DNA from: Thunnus maccoyii
Lineage: Eukaryota > Chordata > Actinopteri > Scombriformes > Scombridae
Length of the DNA: 64,000 nucleotides
Assembly (NCBI RefSeq): GCF_910596095.1
Contig: NC_056553.1
Span: forward strand, 18,251,725-18,315,724
Direction: 5' to 3'
Shown piece after piece: positions 12,347 to 24,000 of this stretch; within the stretch, counting starts at the first letter, position 1; each line of letters opens with the position of its first letter. The notes beneath the pieces were generated by a model that made no database searches, was not told the DNA's origin, and saw only the letters and a list, made by a program, of their open reading frames with translations. Both the position numbers and the translations under genes were made by a program.

Positions 12347-14649
12347 CTATTGTGCTTGTTTGTCATCATCTGTGGTGGTGAGAAGTCCCTCTCCTGGCAA
12401 ACCAGGACAGCCCCAGCTAGGTTTGAGTCTGTACCATCCCTGATAGAGTCCTCTCCATCCCAGGTAGCCCAGAGCTCCTCCCAGCTGCTGGGAGGGAAAT
12501 GTGGGGAAGTGGGCGAGCAAACACAGCAGCAGTAATATCCACAGAGTAAGCAGAACCACACAGAGGAGGAAGACAAATCTCAACGGGGCACCTGGGGACC
12601 TCTTTGGGGGCTTTGCCCGGACCAGGCAAGGGCCGAACACAGACAATTCCTCAACAAGCAGGAGGCAACACAGACAGAGGATGAGGACGTCCTGGGATAC
12701 TTCATAACCTCTCCACAACATGTTGGCTCTGAGGCAGGAGGCTTTGGTCTGGTCTTCATGCAGGAGTAGTAACGGCTGTCCTGAGGAGGCAGAGCTCTGG
12801 GCGTCCTGAGCAGGGGCCATGGGTTCATAACAAGTCCCCGCTGCATCCTCCAGCAGAGTCAGGAGGCGCTTACAGCCCCACCAGAGCAGCCCCACAAGCC
12901 CTATCCGAGAGAGATGGCGCAGGCAGAGAGATAGGGAGTGATGGACTGAGAGGGAGAGGAGGAAGACGAAGGAAGCTGTGAAGATGCAGGTCCAACCCCA
13001 AGTGGACTTAAGGAACTTCCTGTGATAGAATCAGTATAACATGAACAGTCACTGTGGAAACTGACAATACCACAACACAAAAATGCAACATAAAATCACA
13101 CAATTTATATGTTCCTCTCATTTGTAGGCAGATTTCAACACTTCTATTAGATGCTGCAAAGACAGCATGTTGATTTGTTATAGTTGAGGTTAAATACAAG
13201 TTCAGTGAGTATGTGATATGCAAAATAGACTCAAATGTGTTGCCAAAGGATGAATGATGCCCAGCTAATGGCTTCACTTAATGAGTTGTAAAGATCATAA
13301 AGCACTGAACAACCTCACAAAAATCTGAGCACGTAGCCTCCTGAGCATCCAGTTCACATATAAACCTGTATTAACTTACTGCTATCTGTTCAAATGTGCA
13401 CTCAGATAGGTACCAATAGTTATGTGCAGCAATACATTTGAAGGATGAAAAATGGCCAGGAGTGAGTATTAATAAAACATGTCTTTAATGCTTTGTAGAT
13501 GAGTAATAAGGTGTTACAGTGCATAAATAACACGTTTGCATTGCCAGGTTTTGTGTTTGTGTGGCGTCTGCAGAGTATCCGGCCATGGCTGTATATATAT
13601 ATATATATATAGTTGGCAGAGGATACAGTTCTCCTTTACTTAAATAGATTTAAGTTTAGAAAGATCAGCTTTTTCCACACTGGCAGTATCATATACATTG
13701 CAGTATATTCTGTATTACGCTGTTCCAGCTCTTCATTGAAGCTCCATGTTTCCACTGAGTGAAATATTCAAACCAGAGTTTGTATGCATGTAAATACATG
13801 TCTTGTGCATCGTTTTGGACACATTTCCCACAAACTTTACGCCAACATATCTGTCATTTTCTGAAACTTTTGGCACCCCCCACTAGAATTTAAAATAGAC
13901 TTCAGTGAGTTAAAACAAAGTTGGCTGCACAGCACGAGTTTGTAATGAATGTCTCACCAGCAGGTGGCTGCATGTTAAAGAGCCTTTTACTTGATTCTGA
14001 GCTTACAGTCTGTAAAGCAGTGATAAAATATTTACTACACTTGCATTTTACTCATAATTTATTCATTTAGAAACTCTTTATAAGTAGGCTATGTCTGATC
14101 TTTAGGAGGAGATATCCTCAACTGGTGAAGAACATGTGACTCATTTATAAACTGCCAGAAAATCTTGCAAAACTAATTTTGGCATTTAAGTGTAATTTGA
14201 AAACTTGATTTTACATTTTAATTGGTCCTTAATGTGCATGGTGAGTTTCATGACATTTTGCAGCCACTTTGTTAATTATCCAGCAAATGTAACTGGTGTG
14301 AGATTTCCATTTGAAAAGCAGAAACAGTAACACATTTTGTTTTTTTCCAGCAGAGCTCTCACCTGTACAGGTAGTGGTTGCTGTTTGCAAAGATGCTGTA
14401 CTTTGACACCCAGAAACTCAGCACAGGCCCAAACAGAACCACGGCAGACAGCACCAGGTGGAAATGTCGCCTAACCATGTTGCTTCCTAAAATTCTGGCC
14501 ATTAGGTTTGTCACAAACACCAGAGCACCGTTGAGAAGTCTGAGGAGGAATCTTCCCGGCAGTATCAGCTCTGCAGCCATCTTGTGTAACTTCTCCAAGC
14601 TGATGTCTGCTGTCCAGCCATTTGATGAGTTTTCACTCCTTAGATCCAT
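12347..14649 (-). CDS. fitm1: Fat storage-inducing transmembrane protein 1 (FIT family), 2 exons
   Basis: Minus-strand exons 14363-14649 and 12347-13019 join in phase at GT-AG sites to give 319 aa (human FITM1 is 292). FIT proteins are ER multi-pass membrane proteins involved in lipid-droplet formation; FITM1 is the muscle-enriched member. Several hydrophobic segments are visible, and family blocks appear in order: KFLKSTWGWTC at about 97-107, RHLSRIG at about 130, CYEPM at about 159, WRGYEVS at about 198, a VEEL block at about 218 and GLPGEGL near the C-terminus. It lies between psme1 and dcaf11, as in human. Odd: residue 206 is Asp and residue 268 is Pro where the FIT2 catalytic His155 and His214 should align. 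It may be the copy called fitm1-like in some fish. Confidence 0.9.
13592..13611. repeat. (TA)n microsatellite in the fitm1 intron
   Basis: Ten TA units inside the single fitm1 intron. The rest of this 1.3-kb intron shows nothing recognisable. Confidence 0.9.
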
Positions 14650-14861
14650 GTTTTTTTTGTTTTTTTTCCTCTTGGTGATACTTTTTGTTCAGTCACAGCT
14701 TCAGTTCTGACAAGTTCTCTCCCTTCTTTCCTCTTTGTGTGTGATTACAGCCCTGAGGTGGAGTCTGCCTCGCTTTCTTTTGTCTGTGAAAGTCACACCA
14801 GCAGCTCTACTCTGGGAGCCTTTCCCCTTTATCACTGCCAGGCGTGCAGGAGAGCACATGG

Positions 14862-14867
14862 TTTATA
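14862..14867 (-). promoter_or_regulatory. fitm1: Candidate TATA box of fitm1
   Basis: On the minus strand TATAAA occurs about 215 bp upstream of the fitm1 ATG (14649), which would leave a 5' UTR of roughly 185 nt. The sequence just 5' of it (GTATTTTTATA) loosely resembles a MEF2 site, in keeping with muscle expression of the family. This rests on motif and position only. Confidence 0.4.
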
Positions 14868-14869
14868 AA

Positions 14870-15940
14870 AATACAACCCCTCTGTCCCCTTTACCCTCAA
14901 AAGCCCTCCCCCCCAGTGTAGACATGGTACTGGCTGCTACTGTAACTCAAACCCATTATTCTCCCAACAATGATCCAACACTTGATCATATAAGAAGGCA
15001 GCTGGTGATCCAAAACTGAATCTGTGACTTGAAAATAACTCAAAATGATGCACGATGGCTTAAAATAATTAGTTTGCAATCAGACTTGCTGGTGTGATGC
15101 AGCATTATCCACATATATTTGCATTTAGCATCAAACAAATCATCTACTTCTGCAAAAAAAAAAATCATTCTGACACTAAATGGATGACTGGTTCCTTCTT
15201 TGGTTCTCCTTTAGTCTCTCCATTCTTAGAATCAGCTGTTGGAGCCAAAACTAATTTAAGTTATAAACTGTTGCCAGCCTGCATTTGGCGCTCTGAACAG
15301 CTGCGTTTTCTCACAGCACTTTCAGTCTTTTTATTTCCAGGCTCTGCCCTCCTCTCAAGCCAGAGCCTCTTAAACCTCTTCAACCCCCAGAGCCAAGTTG
15401 AGTACATTTTCATCTTTCCATGGGATTCATACTTAAGCCAAGACATCCAGCTCTTCTACTAATATACAGTACATTACCAAATACAGACTAACACAAGTAT
15501 ATACCAATATACTAACAGTAATAATGGGAGCAGCTATATTATTGTCTGTCCTGTTTTTTTAATTGTCATTTCTTTCCTTCAAATGTCCCAAGTGGCTTTA
15601 TAATTTAAGACTTCAAAACCTATTAACAGGACAAACATTTGTGATGATTTTATTCTCTGGATCTAGCAAAGTTTTCCAGAAGTGTGTCTCCTCTTCCTTT
15701 AAATAAATGATTTACTCCTTTCATTGAAACCGCAGCTGGGATGACAAGATTATTACCACATCTGTGTTTTTATGAGAATCATGTTCGTAAGCAGGGACAG
15801 TAAGTGTAAATGAATCCAGACATGCAAAAGAACTGCGGTCTAATTTTAGAGCTCTTACTGCATTGCTGCCATTACTATGACCTTCACGTGACTTTGGTTC
15901 CTGTAGCAACTAATTGGAAGTTGTCTCTGTGTGTAGTTTT
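14870..15940. other. Gap between fitm1 and dcaf11 with no gene seen
   Basis: No exon-like frame with known protein similarity. The open frames here are short and lack splice context. The stretch continues past a hAT-like MITE (15943-16667) to the dcaf11 last exon at 18089. Confidence 0.55.
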
Positions 15941-15942
15941 GG

Positions 15943-16667
15943 CAGTGGTGGAAAGTAACTAAATACTTTTACATTTACAAGTACTGTACTTACAGTAAGT
16001 ACAGTTTTGAGGTACTTTACTTGAGTATTTCCTTTTTTTGCTACTTTATATTTCTACTCCACTACAGTTATTTGACAGCTTTAGTTACTTTTCAAATGAA
16101 GATTTGACACAACGGATAATATAACAAGCTTTTAAAATACAGCACATTGTTAAAGATGAAACCCGTGGTTTCCAACCTTCTTGGCTTTTGCAGTCTTACA
16201 AAAAGCAGTGAATAGTGATTTTTCCCTCCAAAATCTCTTATGGTTTCATTTTAATAAATGTACAAATGATCCAATATTTCACCAAAAATCAAAGATTAGA
16301 GAAAAAGTCTAAAACTGAAAGATTTGTATGGCAGAACTTTTTGTTTTTTCTTCTTTCCTCTCCATCATCATCTCATGACCCCTCAGACTTATCTGGTGAC
16401 GCTTTGGAGGGGCCTGACCCCCTATGCTGGGAACCACTGGACTAAACAAGCTAACTGTATATAAAGTAGTTCAAAATAGCTCCACCTCCAGCAGCTACAA
16501 CAGTAACATGCTGCTTAAACACTGATGCTTCAGTTTTAATAATCTAAGGATGTTGCTGCTAATACTTATGTACTTTAGCTTAAGTAGGATTTTTTCATAT
16601 TTTTACATTGCTGCACTGGTACTTTTACTTAAGTAAAGGATCTGAGTAGTTCTTCCGCCAGCTACTG
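15943..16667. mobile_element. hAT-like MITE, copy A
   Basis: It begins CAGTGGTGGAAAGTAACTAA, the typical end of a common fish hAT-type non-autonomous element. Its ends are rich in inverted TACTTAAGTA-type runs. The interior (CATGGTTTCATTTTAA... and ATCCAATATTTCACCAAAAA) matches the copy at 59067-59799. The right end is degraded and I see no convincing target duplication. No coding capacity. Confidence 0.75.
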
Positions 16668-18014
16668 GCAAATGTGTGTCTGGCAATTTTATTAAGCTGA
16701 GTGAAACATTTAAGGCAAAGACAATCTATTAAAAACAGATTATCATTGAGTGTCATGTGATTATCTGTTCAGTGTGACAACATTTTTGAGAAGTGTCACT
16801 GCAAACAGGATATGAAATTGTTCCATTTTCTAAGTGTCCTACTTTTGCATTATTAAAGCCGACTTCACAGTAATTATTCAGTAAAACACTCTTGTTCACT
16901 GAGATACATTTGAAGAAAGGTTTTATTGTTACTGTAAAACAACGGGGAGTGAAATATGGGCTTTGATATAAACACCTGAAAATTGCATAAACAGATCAGT
17001 GTGCAAGTTTTCATCCACGCACACACATTCCCAGTCCCTTCATCGGATTCTGGCCTTGACATATTTTATCACATACATTCAAATCATTTAAACAGATCAC
17101 ATTTTTATATTGGCAAACAAAATTACTTATATATATATATATATTTTTTTTTTTTTGTCGACTCAGGATTGTGTTTACAGAGTTGACCCAGGATCAATAA
17201 TAAGACCTCAGACCACTACTGTGGTTAAATTCAGAGGTTGTTTTTAGAATTGAACCCCATGAAGTTGACCAAGTGGTGGACCAATGGTAAACTCAGGAAA
17301 GCTACATAATAGCCAGGTTTAGAAGTTGTGACTTAGGGCAACTGACAAATAATGTACTGGATTATTAGAATATATTTGGTCTCTGAATGTGGACTTTGAA
17401 TCAGACGGCCCCTGAAATGGGACACAGCTTATGTTACTCATACCAGGAAAGTCAAAACTGATGCCAAATCAGCACGCTGACAACAACCTAAACACTCCCT
17501 GAACACACATACCATTAAAATACTATACATTTGTACAGAATTATCATCATCAGTTTCTCCCTGCAATATCCAACATTGATTTATTCATATAACTAACTTA
17601 CCATTAAATTTCAATAGCTCATTAAGCAGTGCTTTGCATTTTTGAGCTTCAGCACGTTTGGCGTGAAGTGTTTCAGGCCAAATTCAAAAGCTTTGGCCTG
17701 TTCATTTTGCGCAAGACAATGGGAAAAAAAAAGCAAACAAGTAGGCCATCCCACTGTGCCCTAATCTGCATTTGACAATGTAAGGCTACAATGCCTTCCA
17801 AATGAACACATCACAACCACGCTATAACTGTAATCATTAATATCCAGCATTGAATTTAAAAGATATTTAAGTGTCTCTCAGTCTTTGTTAGCTTATTGCC
17901 TTCCTCCGTTTGGGCTGGCCTCGTCCCCCATCTGTGATGATGTCACTTCCTCTGACATCGGTTCCTGTTACTCTTCTCTCGCTGTCTCAAGGCCTTTCTC
18001 CTGCTGTCTGTCTG

Positions 18015-21000
18015 TCAGTCTCTCTCCCTCTCTCTCTCCTCTAGAGGACGGGTTTGTTTGTGCACCCACATTCGAACGGCTCCGTCCCACTGTGGAGAAA
18101 ATAAAAGACGGGGGAGGTAAAAATGTGACACAAATAATTTTTAGTTATGTTTTACTGGTTTGCCACAGTTGCTCTGATTTGAATTTCCCAAAATTTTCAG
18201 TGGCGTTTCTTAACTTTTTCAGTCTTGTTAATGTTTTTTTTTTCTTTCTGGATTTTTTAAAGCTGAAATCTGTATTTTATTTGAGTTAAAAATAGGTGGA
18301 GTCTTGACATTAAAGGCTGCACTTGCGGTCTCTGCGCTGCTTTTCAGTCTCATTAATTTGGAACCACATTAATAATTTTCTGGCTGCAATGCTGTCTCAT
18401 GGGAAAAGACATGTTCTTATGCATAATATTCGTTCCGATGTCACACTATGGGATACACCCCCTTCAGTATTCCTCAGTAGCATTTATCTCATCACACCAA
18501 TCCTGATTGGCTGGTGATCGCAACATCTGTGTCAGGTGGTTTCACCTACCTTTAAATAGCTTGTGCTACGACACAGGTGTCATTCACGCATCTCTTCATG
18601 CTTCAGAGCATACACTCCGTCGTTGGGCGCTAGCTACCTAGATACACTTCAACCCCTTGGCCTTCACCATAGACCGGAGTGTTCTTCACCTAGCCACGCC
18701 ACAGCTAGATTTTTGGGGGCCTCGGTTTGACAGCCCCCCCCTCTCCCCACTGGTGATGGAGCTGGACATTCCCCATTCGCCAGCCCCAACTCCCCGTTGC
18801 TCTGTGCGACACCAGAGCGGCACTGGCACGTCCCAGCCTAGAGGGAAAGAGTCTGTGTTGTGGAAACAGTGACCCTTGTCTCTCCTCCAGTTCACACAAG
18901 CACGCCATCACATGTCTTGAATGAACCATTAAACCATGTTTCACTTCGGCATCCAGACCTGGGGCTACGGCCGCGTTCCTCTGCTAGAGGGCCCCATAAC
19001 AAAATTATTGGGGGCACACAGCCTGGGTGCTGAGAACAATATCACGGGGATACAGGCTTCAATTTGCTGTCACTCCTCCTTACTTCTCAGGCATAATATA
19101 TTCCCAGGCTCAGAAGGAGTCGGTTCGCATTCTACAGGGGGAAATTCTCTTGCTGTTAGCAAAGAGAGCAATATGTATAGTGCCACCCGAACAGAGTCAA
19201 AGCAGATTTTACTCCAGGTATTTTCTGGTCCCCCAAACAGGGGGTGTGAAATTCACCTTATCCTGGATCTCTGAACAAATACCTCAGAAAATGCAAATTC
19301 AGGATGCTCACTCATGCATCTCTGTTACGTTTGGTGCGCCAGGGTGACTGGTCTGTGAGGGGCCTCTGGAGCAGGGGTCTCCAGCAGTCCCATATAAATT
19401 ATTTGCAGCTCTTGGCGGTGTTTCTCACCCTGAAGCACTTTCTCCCATTTCTCAGTGAGCACCATGTCCTGGTGAGAACAGACAATACGACAAAGCAGGC
19501 AACTCCTGTCTCTGAGAGCAACACATCCCGGGGGTCCTGAACCTGGCTGCTAACCAGGGGCACGCCACTATACGGAGAACGGACTCTGCACCCAGTAATT
19601 GTGGCGCATGGAAGTGTGGATGTATTACGGCCGGGCTGAGGTGGGTCTGTTCGCGACAACAGAAAATCCACAGTGTCCACTGCTCTTCTCAATGCGAGGA
19701 TTAAGCGCACCTCTCAGCGTGGACGTGCTCGCACACATCTGCCACCCATCCTCCTGTATGCATTTCCTCCTTTGGCTATGATACTCCCCACTCTGTCCAC
19801 AGTGAGGGAGCACTGCCACACACTGATTCTAATAGCTCTGCACTGGCCAGCAGTGCACTGGCTGGTGGAGATTTATCAACTGTTGTGTGGACAGCCGTGG
19901 CAACTCTCGCTGCACAGGGACATGTTGTCCCAGGCGGGGGGTACACTCTTTCAACCTCATCCGGAATGCCTGGTTCTATGAGCCTGCCCCATGAGTGGTA
20001 TAATTTAAGCACAGTGGGGCTGCCTCAGAATGTAATTAACACCATTCAGAGCGCCAGAGCATCCTCCAGCAGGTCTTTTTATGACTGTAAATATTAGGTG
20101 TTTGAGGAGCGGTGTCTCAGGCAGGGACACGTTTCCTTTCAATGCACGGTCATTTCTGCAGGACTTGATTGACACACACAAAGCCTTCTCCAACTAAAGT
20201 GTACTTGGCTGCTATTGCTGCATGTCATGTGGGGTTTGATGGTAAAACAGCATGCCAACATCCATTGGTCGGCTGTTTTATGAAAGGGGCGCATAGGCTC
20301 CTTCCTGTTTCCAGGCCGCTGGCGCCCCCACGGGACTTGGCGGTGGTTTTGGATGGGCTCTCTGGCCCTCCTTGTGAACCACTGGAGTAGGGATGCACCG
20401 ATCCAACTTTTTCAGTCCCGATACCGATACTTGGGCTTTGGGTATTGGCCAATACCAAGTACCGATGTGATACCAGTGTTTCATTAATAAGCTGTATGCC
20501 TCACGGCGTGGAAGAGACTGGGATCATTCTTTTATGTGTAACGTAAAATCAGGCTTGACTTAAACATTGTTTTTCTGACAAAATGTAACAAATAAATACA
20601 TAGTAATAATGGTATTATTGAATGGTATTCAATACCAGATCGGCCTATTGTCACCAACACCTGATCCAGCTATTTGAGTCAGTATTGGACCGATATCCGA
20701 TATCAGTATCAGTATCAGTGCATCTCTACACTGGAGGAGGTTGACTTGAAACATATGTCTTTGAAGACAGTGTCGTTGCTGACTTTAGCATCTGCTAAAC
20801 AGGTCAGTGATATTCACATGCTTTCAGTGCACCCTTCATATACTCAGTTTGCCCCAGGGCATGTCAGGGTGTCACTAAAACCTGACCTTGCCTTTGTGCC
20901 CAAGGTTGTTGGCATGGCATTCTCTTCACCGCCTTTTTCTTCCCCTGAAGAACAGCAGTTGCACATGCTGTGTCCAGTTTGTGTCTTGCCCATCTATATG

Positions 21001-24000
21001 GACTGGACTAAGAGATTTCGGAGAGGTGACCAACTCTTTGTATCCTGGGCTAATCCCCATATTGAAAAACCTATTACAAAGCAACGGCTCTCCTGCGGGG
21101 TTATGGGGGTGATTGCTCTAGCTTATACGGGCCAGGGACTGCAGGCACCAGCAGGCCTGCAATCTCATTCCACTCATGGTCTGGCCACATCCTTGGTTTT
21201 GTTTAGAGGGGTTTCCATTCAGGACATCTGTGCAGCGGTGAGCTGGTCTTTGCCCCTCACTTTTGTCTGGTTTTATAGACTGCATGTCTCTGCTCTCTGT
21301 GTAGCTCACACAGTACTGGGCTAGAGTACTACTGTTTGAGTGCTGGCGGTTGCTGAGATAAGCTTGCCTGGCAATGCGGGAGTCTCCATATCCCATAGTG
21401 AAACATTCAAACGAATACTATGCATGAGAACTTTAGGTTACTTGCGTAACCCTGGTTCTCAGAGTAGTATGAGTGAGATGTCTCACCAGACAACCCTTCT
21501 TGCTGCGGTGAAGCAAGAAGAGGTGCTTATTTTAAATGACACCTGCATGGTAGCGTAAGCTGTTTAAAGGTAGGTGGAACCACCTGACATGGACGCTGTG
21601 ATCACCAGCCAATCAGGATTGGTGTAATGAGATAAATGCTTTTGAGGAATCACAGGGGGGCGTATCCCCTAATGAGACATCTCACCCATACTACTCTGAG
21701 ACCTGAGGTTACACATGTAACATGTGTTTTCCATCATTTTTGTAGTTTGATGCAGTGAAATCAACAATAAATCATGACTGTTGGATAAACCTTTCAACAT
21801 TTAAATTTTACAGTGGCTAAATCAAATAAATAATAGGCTTTGATGCAAACTCCTGAAGCAGAGCATTTTTTTGAGGCAAGTATACAACTATCTTAAAAAC
21901 AACAAAAAAAAGTTACGCAAGATCACTGAACAGTGCATTTCTGTAATTAACAAACTATGTAAGTATGTCTTTTAAAAAAATTATTATTATAATTTGGACA
22001 TTTCTGCCTTTATTGGCAGACAGTGGAGAGACGGCAGAAAATGAAAGGAGACAGAGATGGGCAATGACCTAACATTTTGCAATATCCATGTGGCTATGTC
22101 AATAATCTGAGTTCACTAAATGGCAGACAATAAGAAAATGTTGTTTTCCATTCAGAAAAAACAGAAGCATCCTCTACAGCAGGGATAGAAACTGCTAAAA
22201 AGTGCAATTTAATGCAATATACAGAAAAATAACTAATTTATTTCCATAAATAATCTATTTGACTTCTAACTGTTACCAGAAAACATATAAAATTCTCTGA
22301 TTTCTCTTAATTTCTTGATATTCTGTTACTAGAGGAAATACTGTAATTTAATGCTGCTCTATTCAATCCTTTTACAATTTTTCTGAAGTGTTGTATTTTC
22401 ATGTTATCTCCAGTCGAACAGTTTGCACTCACAGAGCTGCTGATGATGTTGTCCTCGTACGGATGCCAACTGACGTCCCTCACACACGCTTCATGGCCTG
22501 ACAGTTTGGAGACCACGGTACCCGTCAGTATGTCATAAACTGCACAGACACACAAAGGGTTAATGACTGACACACTTGGTGGAAGATATGAAATAACACA
22601 ACTACACATTGCAGGAAAGACATACAGTATAATGTGAGGACAGATGCAGCATAATCCCACAAAAAACTCAAGAGTTGTTGGATTGATTTGATTGTTGAGA
22701 CTCACTGATGATTTTGCCAGTGGAGCAGCCAGAGTAGATGAACTTCTGCCCTGTGCTGAACTCTGGAGAGAAACGGCAGCGGATGAGGGTGTGCAGAACG
22801 CCGTGACCGCGGTAGGTCATCACTGAGGTGTCACCTGTCAGCTTGTGTCTCTTCAGGGCTGAAAGGGACAACAGGCCCAAAACGTAAAGAAACAAGATTT
22901 GTAAAGAGACTTTTATGCTTTTTTCAGCACCTGAAAGTAATCATATAACTGAGCTGAGTTTTGTACGATTTCCATCCTGAACATCTACGATATAGCTAAA
23001 AAAGTAGTTCCCCCCCTTCCGCCCTCTTTCTCCCTGCTCAATCTCATTATCTGAGCTCCTTTCCTTCACCTCTCCTCTACTCCTTCCCTCCTCTTTGACT
23101 TGTAATAGTAATCACTCATCTCCCCATCCATGGTTTTATAACTGTCGTATCCCCTTACTCTCAACACACACTCTCACGTCTCACCTCTCTGTCATTGGCC
23201 CTCTCTCCCTTCTTTTATAACCTCGCTTCATCTTTAATCTCCTCCTCTTTTATTCTTCCATGTGACCTCTCCCCCGCTTGTCCTCCTCTTGCCCTTCTCC
23301 CCTCCTTCCTCCCACTAGTGGCTCCTTTCTCTCCCTTCCTCACCTCTCTGGGGAACCTGCTGCCAGCGGTAATCCCAGTTCTGCTGGGTGACAGCCAGAC
23401 GTGAGGCTGCCAGCCCCTCTTTCGGTGAGAACTTCCTGACGTCCCAGAGCTTGATGGACTGGTCCTTCGAGTTGCTGATCAGATAGCGGGCATCACCCTA
23501 GCACAGTCACGACACAAGTGGGGATGATCAGATTTATAAAAGAAAATAGTGACATGAATAACTAAATATAGAGGACTAGAGCAGGAGATCCGGCTGCTGA
23601 TGAGGTACTTTAATCGCAGGCATTTAAATTGATCAACTCTCTAAAAATTGCTCCAATCATCAGTCAAACTCTACTACCCGTAACTTTTCATTGACAGACT
23701 GATAAAACACCCGCAGTATTCCTCTCTTCTTCTCCCCTCCCCCACCTTGCTGTGGATGAAGGTGATGCCGTCTCGGTGGCCGGCCAGCTGTCCGACAGGC
23801 TGCGGTCTGTCCTCCCGCAGCGTCCGTCTGTCCCACACCTTGCACAGTGCGTCGTCGCTGCCAGAGAAGAGCAGCTGGGACGAGCTGTCTGCGAACGCCA
23901 CCGCATTCACATCGTCCTCGTGGGCATCAATCTGACGGGGAGAGACGTAAAAGAAAAAGTCTATTTCAGAGTGGAGGGCGTGCACGTCAGTAAGGCTTAT

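Larger units (their letters stand above)
18437..21720 (+). mobile_element. Degenerate DIRS-like tyrosine-recombinase retrotransposon
   Basis: Inverted terminal repeats bound fragments of DIRS proteins in order: a reverse transcriptase N-terminal part at 19027-19343 (with RGYRLQFAV and FYSRYFLVP), an RNase H part at 19360-19500 (INYLQLLAVFLTLKHFLPF and VRTDNTT), downstream domain remnants at about 19660-20000, and a tyrosine recombinase split over 20170-20387 and 20737-21324. The RT palm, including its catalytic box, is missing between about 19340 and 19360, and the recombinase HxxR box reads HSTH. A hAT MITE interrupts the recombinase. A further inverted pair (about 21454-21485 against 21676-21705) lies at the right end. 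It sits antisense in the last intron of dcaf11 and is non-functional. Outer limits are approximate. Confidence 0.85.

Noticed and set aside
17890-17965. Alternative dcaf11 C-terminal frame beginning MSEEVTSSQ on the minus strand
   Set aside because: The WDG exon (18015-18089) reads in phase to its own stop codon upstream of this stretch and the resulting length is right, so this lies in the 3' UTR.
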